DNA of 64,000 bases from Planococcus maritimus. Lineage in GTDB: Bacteria; Bacillota; Bacilli; Bacillales_A; Planococcaceae. The notes beneath the pieces were generated by a model. The model ran no database searches. It saw only the letters and a list, made by a program, of their open reading frames with translations, and had not been told where the DNA came from. The position numbers were made by a program, and so were the translations under genes. The DNA is taken from contig NZ_LTZG01000011.1 of assembly GCF_001592825.1 (NCBI RefSeq), positions 1 to 64,000 of the forward strand, read 5' to 3'. Positions 52,286 to 60,066 of this stretch are shown here, one piece after another (within the stretch, counting starts at the first letter, position 1; the number at the start of each line of letters is the position of its first letter).

Positions 52286-53203
52286 ATGAAACCATATGAT
52301 TCCATTACTGACTTAATTGGCGATACGCCTGTTGTTAAATTAAACCGCCTTGTTCCTGAAGGCGCAGCGGACGTTTACGTAAAACTGGAAATGTTCAATC
52401 CTACAAAAAGTGTTAAAGACCGGGCGGCTTACAACATGATCGAGCAAGCCGAAAAATCTGGAGCCTTGCAGCCCGGGTCGACAATCATCGAACCGACTAG
52501 CGGCAATACTGGCATCGGCCTGGCGATGGTCGCTGCAGCGAAAGGCTACCGATCCATTCTGGTATTACCGGACAACGCCACTCAAGAACGCATTAATTTA
52601 CTTAAGGCGTTTGGTTCGGAAGTTGTTCTAACAGCGAGCGATGATAAAATGCCGGGTGCGATCCAAAAAGCCTTGGAGTTGCGTGAAACGATCCCTGGCA
52701 GCTATATCCCCCAACAGTTTGAGAATCCATCGAATCCTGATGCTCACCGCGGCACGACAGCCGTCGAGATTCTCGAGCAAATGGATGGAGAACTTGATGC
52801 ATTCGTCGCTTCTGCCGGAACAGGCGGCACGATTACCGGAACCGGTGAAACCTTAAAAGCACATTTGCCAAACCTCCACATTACCGTCGTCGAACCCAAA
52901 GGCTCTCCTGTCTTGTCTGGCGGCAAGCCAGGAAAACACAAACTAGTCGGCACCAGTCCCGGATTTGTGCCGGATACGTTGAATACTGCTATCTACGATG
53001 AAATCATGGCGATCGAAGACGAAAATGCTATCGATATGTTCCGCCGCGCTGCCCGAGAAGAAGGCGTCTTTGTCGGCCCTTCTGCTGGCGCGACCATCTA
53101 TGCCGCCATCGAAATCGCTAAACGGCTGGGGGCCGGTAAAAAAGTATTGTGTATTGCGCCGGACACCGGAGAACGCTATTTAAGCATGAACCTATTTGAA
53201 TAA
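52286..53203 (+). CDS. cysK: Cysteine synthase (O-acetylserine sulfhydrylase)
   Basis: A 305-residue PLP enzyme making cysteine from O-acetylserine and sulfide. The PLP lysine is in NPTKSVKDRAAYNM, the phosphate loop is GTGGTITGTGE, the substrate loop is TSGNTGIGLAM, and GVFVGPSAGA closes the active site. The start is ATG 52286 with AAAGG 13 nt upstream. The 237-nt region before it (52049-52285) is shared with the divergent ktrC and shows no S-box or other riboswitch. A strong terminator follows. An ATP-dependent importer of the sulfonate type lies 2 kb downstream, a possible sulfur supply. Confidence 0.94.
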   Translation: MKPYDSITDLIGDTPVVKLNRLVPEGAADVYVKLEMFNPTKSVKDRAAYNMIEQAEKSGALQPGSTIIEPTSGNTGIGLAMVAAAKGYRSILVLPDNATQERINLLKAFGSEVVLTASDDKMPGAIQKALELRETIPGSYIPQQFENPSNPDAHRGTTAVEILEQMDGELDAFVASAGTGGTITGTGETLKAHLPNLHITVVEPKGSPVLSGGKPGKHKLVGTSPGFVPDTLNTAIYDEIMAIEDENAIDMFRRAAREEGVFVGPSAGATIYAAIEIAKRLGAGKKVLCIAPDTGERYLSMNLFE

Positions 53204-53211
53204 ATGCCACA

Positions 53212-53248
53212 CGAAAAAAGCTCCTGCTTCTCTAGCAGGAGCTTTTTC
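53212..53248. terminator. Bidirectional terminator (cysK / CGNR gene)
   Basis: A perfect hairpin AAAGCTCCTGCT / AGCAGGAGCTTT (5-nt loop) between convergent genes, with A and T runs on both sides. Confidence 0.9.
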
Positions 53249-53254
53249 GTTTAC

Positions 53255-53836
53255 CTATTGCTGTTGTTGCTGCGCCTGGCTGTCTTTTGTCTTAAGATAT
53301 TGCTTTTTCGCTTTTTCCCGGTTGCCGCAAACTTCCATAGAACACCATTTCCGTTTGCCGCTGACGTCCACAAAAAAACTATAGCAAGGCGCGCTGCCGC
53401 ATTTCTTCACTTTTTCAAACAGTCCTTCTTTGATTCCCCGCAACATCTCAAAAGACACGAGCGATAGAAGGCCAGCAGTCCCGCCTTTGCTCGGAATCGG
53501 CGTTAACTCCGAATCGAAATAAAGCGGTGCTTGTTTGATATACTGCGCCAATGACTCCAACGGATACTGTGAAATCTCCAGTTGCGACAAATGCTCTCTC
53601 CATTGAATGCGAAACGCCTGCAATTCACTCGCATCGATCGGCTGCTCCATTAATTTACTGATTTGCTGTGAATCGAGCAGGTTCAATTGCTGCATGAGTT
53701 TCAGCCATTCCTCGACTCCACCGCCATCCACCAGAAAATCCATTCTCTTGCTTCGTTGGCGTTTGGTCGTATTTAGCAGATTCAAAAATAAATAGTCGCT
53801 TAGGTAAGGATATTGAGTTTCAAACTTTCCGTCCAT
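53255..53836 (-). CDS. CGNR zinc-finger protein (ABATE domain)
   Basis: A 193-residue protein. The N-terminal ABATE-like region begins PYLSDYLFLNLLNTTKRQRS. The C-terminal CGNR zinc finger has four cysteines in CGSAPCYSFF...WCSMEVCGNREK; it is a stress-response transcription-regulator-like domain. The tail ends in poly-Gln (SQAQQQQQ). ATG 53836 has GAGGAAG upstream; 24 extra residues in the open frame are unsupported. It is divergent from the thioredoxin-peroxiredoxin pair with 115 nt between, so it may regulate them; that is only inference. Confidence 0.82.
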   Translation of the reverse strand: MDGKFETQYPYLSDYLFLNLLNTTKRQRSKRMDFLVDGGGVEEWLKLMQQLNLLDSQQISKLMEQPIDASELQAFRIQWREHLSQLEISQYPLESLAQYIKQAPLYFDSELTPIPSKGGTAGLLSLVSFEMLRGIKEGLFEKVKKCGSAPCYSFFVDVSGKRKWCSMEVCGNREKAKKQYLKTKDSQAQQQQQ

Positions 53837-53951
53837 TTTATACACTTCCTCGAAACTTAATCGTTGACGTATATCATAACATACTTTAAAGTTATTTTCT
53901 AACCTCATGAATAATCATGAATGGTTAGAAAAACAGATGAGGAGAGATTAC

Positions 53952-54266
53952 ATGTCTATCAAAGAAGTAACAGATGCCACATTCACTGAATTGACTGGCC
54001 AAGGAACTGTCATTGCAGAACTAGGAGCAGCTTGGTGCGGCCCTTGTAAAATGATCGCTCCTGCACTCGAAGAAATTGACCAGGATTCCGAAAATAAAAT
54101 CAGCGTCGTCCAATTGGATGTCGACGAAAACCCAAAAACGGCCCAACACTATGGCGTTATGAGCATCCCGACACTCCTGTTCTTTAAAGACGGCGAATTG
54201 CAAGAAACGACTGTAGGTTTTAAACCGAAAGAAGAAATCCTTTCTATCGCTGAAAAACTCGTGTAA
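53952..54266 (+). CDS. Thioredoxin
   Basis: A 104-residue thioredoxin fold protein with active site WCGPCK, the cis-proline loop MSIPTLLFF and the buried Asp region QLDVDENP. GAGGAGAG lies upstream of ATG 53952; the 15 additional codons upstream are not used. The housekeeping trxA is probably elsewhere, because here the gene is paired with a peroxiredoxin 53 nt downstream. The thioredoxin is thus the likely reductant of that peroxiredoxin. Confidence 0.93.
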   Translation: MSIKEVTDATFTELTGQGTVIAELGAAWCGPCKMIAPALEEIDQDSENKISVVQLDVDENPKTAQHYGVMSIPTLLFFKDGELQETTVGFKPKEEILSIAEKLV

Positions 54267-54319
54267 TTGAAAACTAATATTCGCTAAGCAACTTAATTAC
54301 CGAAAGGGAGATGATGTGA

Positions 54320-54970
54320 ATGACAACGCAAATGAGACAAGAATTCGATGAATACATCAAAAAGTTTAAAGCTTCCAAACCAGAAGAAATCCAGCAGCAA
54401 ATGGAGGACGCCATCACTGAACTTGAAGCTTCCGACGAAGGCAAAGGCTTGAAAAAAGGCGACAAAGCCCCGAACTTCACGTTGCCGGACGCTGCAGGAA
54501 ACTCGATATCACTTGATGAGCAATTAAAGCAAGGCCCAGTCATTTTGACTTTCTATCGTGGCAATTGGTGCCCTTACTGCAATATGGAACTACGGGCTTA
54601 CCAACAGATTATCGGAGACATCCATGGCGCTGGTGCTGAACTATTGGCCATCAGTCCACAGACTCCGGATCATTCCATGTCGGCACAGGAAAAACATGAC
54701 CTAGAATACAAAGTATTGAGCGATGTCGGCAATAAAGTAGCAGACGACTTCAATTTGGTCTATCGCTTGCCGGATTACTTGATCGATATTTACAAAGGCA
54801 ATAAATTAGATGTCGACCAGTACAACGGCGATGCCGAATGGACGTTGCCGGTCTCCGCTACGTATATCATTGCAAGCGATGGCACAATCGCTTACGAATA
54901 CACAAAAGCCGATTACAAAGATCGCGTAGAACCGTCTGAAGTATTGGCCGAGTTGAAAAAACTGAAATAA
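54320..54970 (+). CDS. Peroxiredoxin-like AhpC/TSA family protein
   Basis: 216 residues. An N-terminal helical extension (1-50) leads to the AhpC/TSA fold beginning GDKAPNFTLPDAAGN. The redox centre is RGNWCPYCNMEL, a C-x-x-C in place of the usual single peroxidatic Cys with a distant resolving Cys. This marks the peroxiredoxin-like subgroup with a thioredoxin-like centre. It should reduce peroxides with electrons from the thioredoxin encoded just upstream. AGGGAGATG precedes ATG 54320. Confidence 0.88.
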   Translation: MTTQMRQEFDEYIKKFKASKPEEIQQQMEDAITELEASDEGKGLKKGDKAPNFTLPDAAGNSISLDEQLKQGPVILTFYRGNWCPYCNMELRAYQQIIGDIHGAGAELLAISPQTPDHSMSAQEKHDLEYKVLSDVGNKVADDFNLVYRLPDYLIDIYKGNKLDVDQYNGDAEWTLPVSATYIIASDGTIAYEYTKADYKDRVEPSEVLAELKKLK

Positions 54971-54975
54971 TTTCT

Positions 54976-55006
54976 AACCCCCATCTTTAACCGGATGGGG
55001 GTTTTT
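54976..55006 (+). terminator. Terminator of the thioredoxin-peroxiredoxin operon
   Basis: CCCCCATC pairs with GATGGGGG (about 8 bp) and is followed by TTTTT. Confidence 0.85.
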
Positions 55007-55112
55007 GAATGTTTAAGAACATTTTTCGGCCATTCATTCAATGCATGCACAGTTTCTTAGATGGTTGATGACATTCAACCCACCCAATAGAGAATGAAGA
55101 GCAAAAGAGCGG

Positions 55113-55134
55113 CAACGGCCGTTCTTTTTTCGTT
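55113..55134 (+). terminator. Second hairpin with T-run, no gene assigned
   Basis: AAGAGCGG pairs with CCGTTCTT (one wobble) and is followed by T6. It lies between the peroxiredoxin terminator and the importer promoter. No credible gene ends before it; it may be a back-up terminator. Confidence 0.5.
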
Positions 55135-55146
55135 TAAAAGTTCTCG

Positions 55147-55181
55147 GGAATTATTGACAATTCCTATAAAACTACTATACT
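55147..55181 (+). promoter_or_regulatory. Promoter with overlapping dyad operator, ABC importer operon
   Basis: TTGACA (55154-55159) and TATACT (55176-55181) are 16 nt apart. The -35 is the centre of a perfect inverted repeat, GGAATT at 55147-55152 and AATTCC at 55159-55164. A repressor bound there would exclude RNA polymerase. The identity of the protein is unknown; CymR, the sulfur repressor of Bacillales, recognises GGAAT-type sequences and is one candidate. Confidence 0.65.
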
Positions 55182-55227
55182 TTATTAAATGATATCCGAT
55201 TGGAAAGGTAGGTTTTATGGCCGGTGA

Positions 55228-56022
55228 ATGCATTTGTTTATTGAAATTCAGCATATCGACAAGATTTATACCGATAAAGACAATAATGCCAACACGGTAT
55301 TAGAAGATATAAACCTCGAAATCCCGAAAGGCCAATTCGTTTCGATTCTTGGCCCTTCCGGCTGCGGCAAGTCGACTTTATTGTCGATGATCGCCGGGCT
55401 CACTTCTGCCTCATCCGGTGACATCGTCGTTGACGGGGCCACCGTACAAAAACCAGGAAAAGACCGCGGCATGGTGTTTCAGGAAGCTGCCTTGTTTCCC
55501 TGGATGACAGTCACGGAGAATGTCATTTTCCCGCTCCGTAAAGACATGAACAAAAAACAAGCGGTCGAACGCGCACGCCATTTCCTGCAAATGGTGCAGC
55601 TCAGCAATTACGCCGGGCATTACCCACACGAGTTGTCGGGTGGCATGCAGCAGCGCGTATCGATTGCACGCTCCTTGGCGATGGATCCGGCTGTGCTGTT
55701 GATGGACGAACCGTTCGGCGCACTCGATGAACAAACACGTAGCCGCCTTCACGGGCAGCTCGAGAAGATTTGGATCGATACGCAAAAAACCATCGTTTTC
55801 GTTACACACAGCATTCAGGAATCGATCAAATTATCGGACCGCATCGTAGTAATGGGCACTCAACCCGGCACGGTCATCGCCGATATCAATGTCGACATCC
55901 CACGCCCACGCGATGCACAAAAGCAACAAGTCACTGCACTTGAAGAACGCATCATGGGGCTATTGAAAGGCGAAATCGACAAAGTCATACACGAGGAGCT
56001 TGCCTATGAAGCCCGCCGTTAA
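55228..56022 (+). CDS. ABC transporter ATPase, Ssu/Tau/Nrt type
   Basis: A 264-residue cytoplasmic ATPase. Walker A is GPSGCGKST, the Q-loop is VFQEAALFPWM, the signature is LSGGMQQR, Walker B is LLMDEPFGALD and the switch His is VTHSI. The FPWMTVTENV and EPFGALDEQTR segments mark the nitrate/sulfonate/taurine group. It is the first gene of a three-gene importer operon; its end overlaps the permease gene by 17 nt. The start is ATG 55228, though an ATG at 55217 lies closer to GGAAAGG but is out of frame. Confidence 0.92.
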   Translation: MHLFIEIQHIDKIYTDKDNNANTVLEDINLEIPKGQFVSILGPSGCGKSTLLSMIAGLTSASSGDIVVDGATVQKPGKDRGMVFQEAALFPWMTVTENVIFPLRKDMNKKQAVERARHFLQMVQLSNYAGHYPHELSGGMQQRVSIARSLAMDPAVLLMDEPFGALDEQTRSRLHGQLEKIWIDTQKTIVFVTHSIQESIKLSDRIVVMGTQPGTVIADINVDIPRPRDAQKQQVTALEERIMGLLKGEIDKVIHEELAYEARR

Positions 56023-56761
56023 GCGCCTCATTTTTTTCGCAGCACTCATCTTGTTCTGGGGGCTCGGCTCCCATTTCGAATTATGGCACGAAACGATTCT
56101 TCCCTCCCCGTTCAGTGTATGGAATGCACTGATTGCTGGATTTGCCGACCTGACCTTAGTCTATGATTTGGTCGCGAGTTTCCGCCGGCTCTTGATCGGC
56201 CTTGCCGTTTCCTTATTGATCGGCACTGCACTCGGCATCTTGCTGGCGCGTTCCAAAACGGCCGATGACACAATCGGTTCGATGGTGCTTGCCTTGCAAA
56301 GTGTACCAAGCATTATCTGGCTGCCGCTTGCCATGATGTGGTTTGGCCTTGGGGAAGGCGCTATCATCTTTGTCGTCATTCTCGGCGGCACATTCGTCAT
56401 GACACTCAATGTACGGACAGGTATTAAAAACGTCAATCCGCTTTATATCAAAGCAGCACGCACGATGGGATCGAACGGCATCGACTTGTTCTGGAAAGTC
56501 ATCATCCCAGCGTCCATCCCTTATCTGGTGACCGGCGCACGTCTCGCCTGGGCATTCGCCTGGCGCGCATTGATGGCCGGCGAACTCCTCAGTGCCGGCC
56601 CGGGGCTCGGTTATACCTTGCGCTATGCTTCTGATTTCGGCAATATGGCGCTCGTTATCGGCGTCATGATCATCATCGGAGTTGTCGGCGCAGTCGTCGA
56701 CCAATTGATTTTCCAACGCATCGAAAAAAACGTCCTGAAACGCTGGGGACTCGAATCTTAA
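56006..56761 (+). CDS. ABC transporter permease, Ssu/Tau/Nrt type
   Basis: A 251-residue membrane permease with about six helices. The EAA-like loop is YIKAARTMGSNGIDLFWKVI. A typical N-terminal segment is HETILPSPFSVWNAL. ATG 56006 is used, with GAGGAG 8 nt upstream inside the ATPase gene; a TTG six bases earlier is less likely. It partners the ATPase and the lipoprotein on either side. Confidence 0.92.
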   Translation: MKPAVKRLIFFAALILFWGLGSHFELWHETILPSPFSVWNALIAGFADLTLVYDLVASFRRLLIGLAVSLLIGTALGILLARSKTADDTIGSMVLALQSVPSIIWLPLAMMWFGLGEGAIIFVVILGGTFVMTLNVRTGIKNVNPLYIKAARTMGSNGIDLFWKVIIPASIPYLVTGARLAWAFAWRALMAGELLSAGPGLGYTLRYASDFGNMALVIGVMIIIGVVGAVVDQLIFQRIEKNVLKRWGLES

Positions 56762-56792
56762 TATCCACAATCATTTGAGGAGGAATCATTTT

Positions 56793-57785
56793 ATGAAAAA
56801 ATCTGGACTACTTCTAACTTCACTTGCAGCTGCAGGAATCCTATCGGCTTGCGGCGCTTCTGGCAACGCGACAGGCGATAGCGAAGATACCCTTGTGCTC
56901 GGCTATTTCCCAAATCTCGACCATGCCACGGCAATGGTCGCAAAAGACCAACAGCTCTATGAAAGCAATTTACCGGAAGGCACGAATGTTGAATACGTCA
57001 CATTCGCTGACGGCTCAGACTTCATGACTGCGCTAAAAACCGGCGATATCGACGGCGGGCTGGTCGGTCCTGGCCCTGCGATGAACAATTACACGAACGG
57101 CGCGGATGTGCGCATGATTGCTGGCGGGGCGAGCGGCGGAACGGTCGTTATGGCACGCGACGGCAGCGGCATCGAATCCATCGAAGACATCCCAGGCAGC
57201 ACATTCATCACGCCGCGCGTCGGCTGCACGCACGATGTCCAGTTCGAAACCTATATGAAGGAAAACGACATGACGTCTAACCGCATCGGCGGCGAAATGA
57301 TTCATCAAACCGGCAAACCGGCACAATACGAAGCCATGTTCGAAACCGGTAAAATCGATGTCGCGGTCGCTCCTGAACCTTGGGCCTCCGTTCTCGCACA
57401 AAATACTGGCGCGAAAGTCATCATCCAACCCGATGAAATTTCCTTCGGGACATCACTTCCGGCTTCTGTCCTCGTGACGTCCAGCGAATTGATCGAGTCT
57501 GATCCCGAAGTCGTCCAAGGCATTGTCGATGCGCATGAACAGGCAACCGCATATATCGAAGAAAACCCTGAAGAATCCAAGGAAATTGTCATTTCCACAA
57601 TCGACGAGATCACAGGACAGGAACTCGACAAATCGGTTATCGATGGTGCCTGGGACAATATGTTCTTTAGCACGGACATTGACGGTGAGGAAATCCAAGC
57701 CTTCGGTGACTCGTCATTCGACTTGAAATTCCTGAAAGAAAAACCGGACTTCAGCGAATTGACCGATACGCAATTTTTGAATTGA
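56793..57785 (+). CDS. ABC substrate-binding lipoprotein, SsuA/TauA/NMT1-like
   Basis: A 330-residue lipoprotein. The signal is MKKSGLLLTSLAAAGI with lipobox ILSAC. The binding-protein fold begins LVLGYFPNLDHATAMVAKDQ and has GDIDGGLVGPGPAMN, typical of the group binding sulfonates, nitrate, bicarbonate or pyrimidine precursors. The ligand cannot be fixed from sequence. No monooxygenase or nitrate reductase gene is adjacent, so sulfonate use is only a possibility, supported weakly by the nearby cysK. GAGGAGG lies upstream of ATG 56793. Confidence 0.88.
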   Translation: MKKSGLLLTSLAAAGILSACGASGNATGDSEDTLVLGYFPNLDHATAMVAKDQQLYESNLPEGTNVEYVTFADGSDFMTALKTGDIDGGLVGPGPAMNNYTNGADVRMIAGGASGGTVVMARDGSGIESIEDIPGSTFITPRVGCTHDVQFETYMKENDMTSNRIGGEMIHQTGKPAQYEAMFETGKIDVAVAPEPWASVLAQNTGAKVIIQPDEISFGTSLPASVLVTSSELIESDPEVVQGIVDAHEQATAYIEENPEESKEIVISTIDEITGQELDKSVIDGAWDNMFFSTDIDGEEIQAFGDSSFDLKFLKEKPDFSELTDTQFLN

Positions 57786-57798
57786 ATAAATGCATCCG

Positions 57799-57829
57799 TC
57801 CCCCTCACGAGAAAGTGAGGGGGTTTTTC
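57799..57829 (+). terminator. Terminator of the ABC importer operon
   Basis: A perfect 9-bp stem CCCCCTCAC / GTGAGGGGG, GAGAAA loop, then TTTTTC. Confidence 0.93.
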
Positions 57830-57903
57830 ATGCCCGCTGCGCTTTTTCAAAGCCGTAGCGGCAGCAATTAATTTCTCATAGGCTCAATAGCCGTACTTGA
57901 ATA

Positions 57904-57938
57904 GAAAAAAGCGGAGGCTTGGATGCCTCCACTTTTTT
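57904..57938 (-). terminator. Terminator of the MFS gene
   Basis: AAAAAGTGGAGGC pairs with GCCTCCGCTTTTTT on the minus strand (6-nt loop, T6 run), overlapping the stop codon. Confidence 0.9.
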
Positions 57939-59235
57939 ATGAAAGAACGGTTTCTTCATTACGCCAAAACCAAATGACGACAGGCACCAATAATAATGAT
58001 AGAACGCCGCCTGCAAGCGACAACACTGCAAAACTCGTGCCGGCTACAACAAGGCCGGACATGCCACCGCCAGTCGCGCCGGCGAGTGCGATCAAGACAT
58101 CGACTGTGCCTTGTGTTTTGGCGCGTGCTGCCGGCTTCGTCGAATCGACGATTAGCGCTGTCCCACTGATCAAGCCGAAATTCCAGCCGAGACCAAGCAA
58201 CGCGAGTGCGAGAATCAACACAAACAACGAGTCTCCTGGAGCGAACGCAGCGACCAGCCCTGCTGAAAGCAAGGTCACGCCGGCCGCGACGACCATTGCG
58301 ACACGCCCCACTTTATCGACTAGCACACCTGTCACGAGCGAAGGCAAATACATCGCGGCGACGTGAATGCCAATGACCATGCCGATCGCACTGAGTGAAT
58401 GGCCATGATGGCCCATATGCACCGGTGTCATCGTCATAATAGCGACCATGACGATTTGCGTGATGACCATCACAGTTGCCCCGAGGAAAACGCCACGACT
58501 ATTGATTGCAGGCCCTGTTGCTTCTGCTTCACCTGATGCTGCCTGGTCCCGTTTTTTTTGATCGCTGATGACACGCGATACTACAAGCGGGTCCGGACGC
58601 AATAGCGCGAACAACACAGTGCCCGCCAGTAAATAGGCAGCACCTGCTAAAATAAACGGTCCAGCAAGCGCGGGCACTCCAATTGATTCGGCAAAACTTC
58701 CCATGACACCGACCAGGTTCGGACCGGCAAATGCGCCGAACGTGGTCGCCACCATTGCCACACTGATAGCCGTGCCGCGCTGCTTCGCGCTTGCCAAGTC
58801 GGTTCCGGCATAACGTGCTTGAAGGTTCGTCGCCGAGCCTGCGCCGTAAACTAGAAGGGCTGCGAACAATAAGAAAACATTGCCCCATATCGCGGCGAAT
58901 ACCACGCCAATCGAACCGGCACCCCCTGCCAAAAAGCCGGCGGCCAGCCCTGTCCTGCGGCCGAAACGTTGCGACAAGCGCCCAACAACGAGCGCGGCCC
59001 CTGCTGATCCGAGGGTAAAGAGAAAGACTGGCAATCCCGCATAACTTTCAGTGCCAAGCATATCGCGCGCAAGCAACGCACCGACCGTGATGCCAGCCGC
59101 TAAACCTGCTCCCCCAAAGATTTGCGACAGCATGACGATCCATAAAGTGCGTTTGTATAACCCCTGTAATTTTTCTGGCGAGTCGCCATAATGTTCAAGC
59201 GAGCGCCCCCCTGTCTTCACATTTTCATCAGCCAT
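57937..59235 (-). CDS. MFS transporter
   Basis: A 432-residue protein with about 12 helices in two halves joined by a charged loop (about 225-245, ISDQKKRDQAASGEAEATG). The loop 2-3 signature of the major facilitator superfamily is GRLSQRFGRRTG (about 84-95). The C-half repeat has TGVLVDKVGRVA. It is probably a drug or metabolite exporter, but the substrate is unknown. The start at 59235 has TGAGG close by. It is monocistronic. Confidence 0.85.
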   Translation of the reverse strand: MADENVKTGGRSLEHYGDSPEKLQGLYKRTLWIVMLSQIFGGAGLAAGITVGALLARDMLGTESYAGLPVFLFTLGSAGAALVVGRLSQRFGRRTGLAAGFLAGGAGSIGVVFAAIWGNVFLLFAALLVYGAGSATNLQARYAGTDLASAKQRGTAISVAMVATTFGAFAGPNLVGVMGSFAESIGVPALAGPFILAGAAYLLAGTVLFALLRPDPLVVSRVISDQKKRDQAASGEAEATGPAINSRGVFLGATVMVITQIVMVAIMTMTPVHMGHHGHSLSAIGMVIGIHVAAMYLPSLVTGVLVDKVGRVAMVVAAGVTLLSAGLVAAFAPGDSLFVLILALALLGLGWNFGLISGTALIVDSTKPAARAKTQGTVDVLIALAGATGGGMSGLVVAGTSFAVLSLAGGVLSLLLVPVVIWFWRNEETVLS

Positions 59236-59524
59236 CCTCAGGCCCCCATTCGGAAGTAAAACAACGGTTCCATTATAACGTGTTTCCGCTTACTTCGGAG
59301 GATGGAGTTTCAGCTAGAAGTCTGGCGTGCTACTATCGGCAAAATAGATGGGAGCGGTTTTTCCTTGCGGGATGACGCTTGCCTCCTGTTCTGCCGACCT
59401 TTTCTCTCTGCACAAAGACCGGGAATTAAAAAATTTGGGCAAGATGTTTAAGGAGCCGCCACATGTGGTAACTACTTAACAGAAGCGTATAGTGAGCTTC
59501 CCCTTCACCCCCAAATTTTTTGAA

Positions 59525-59560
59525 GGCCCGATGCAGGCGACTGCACCGGGCCATTTCTTT
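59525..59560 (+). terminator. Orphan plus-strand terminator in the 59236-59613 gap
   Basis: GGCCCGATGCA pairs with TGCACCGGGCC (one A-C mismatch) and is followed by ATTTCTTTT. No plus-strand gene lies before it; the only divergent gene starts at 59235 on the other strand. The 290 nt upstream have local structure (CCACATGTGG palindrome near 59459-59468, GAAGC..GCTTC at 59483-59500) and may be a small RNA. I find no clear promoter or ORF. Confidence 0.5.
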
Positions 59561-59576
59561 TGCTCATTGCAAAACA

Positions 59577-59606
59577 AATCCCCGCAGCTTTTTCGCTGCA
59601 GGGATT
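59577..59606 (-). terminator. Terminator of the DUF3100 pair
   Basis: AATCCCTGCAGC pairs with GCTGCGGGGATT (one mismatch) on the minus strand and is followed by TGTTTT. Confidence 0.8.
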
Positions 59607-59613
59607 CTACTGT

Positions 59614-60066
59614 TTATATAATGCCTTGCCAACGCAAGATCACCTCAGCGATAAGAGCCGATCCGAGAAAAGTCCCAAGAAAGACCAATATCGCCACCAA
59701 GAAGCTTCGGAAGCCTAACTGGCGGAAATCTGCCCAGTTTGAACCGACTGAGATGCCGGCATAGGCAAGAATAGGTGTAGCAAGCGACAAAATGCCGATT
59801 TGGCTCGTCCACGCGACCACATATTCAGAACCTGGGACCCCAGGCAAGGAAATAAGGATAGCGAGTATCCCGATATAACCGACAGCTGGCATGCTAAAGG
59901 GCAAAGCCTTCTCCAACATCAAGCCAACGAGACTGACTGCCATCAAGACCAGCATTCCCGGAATCGCCTGCCACGGCAACACATCCATCCCAAACCAATT
60001 GCCAATCAAGGCGGCGATGCCAAAAATGGCCAACACCCACGTCCATTCAATTACGCTTTTAAGCAT
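59614..60066 (-). CDS. Small membrane protein paired with a DUF3100 protein
   Basis: 150 residues with four or five hydrophobic segments (about 8-25, 33-50, 63-80, 88-105, 120-143). No named family is certain; the last part (GFRSFLVAILVFLGTFLGSA) recalls LysO-type exporters. AAAGGAGG precedes the ATG, and it overlaps the DUF3100 gene by 8 nt. The two probably form one membrane complex or the two halves of a split transporter. Confidence 0.75.
   Translation of the reverse strand: MLKSVIEWTWVLAIFGIAALIGNWFGMDVLPWQAIPGMLVLMAVSLVGLMLEKALPFSMPAVGYIGILAILISLPGVPGSEYVVAWTSQIGILSLATPILAYAGISVGSNWADFRQLGFRSFLVAILVFLGTFLGSALIAEVILRWQGII

Noticed and set aside
55009-55068. 19-codon frame between the peroxiredoxin terminator and the next hairpin
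   Set aside because: It starts inside the terminator tail without a ribosome site; a chance frame.
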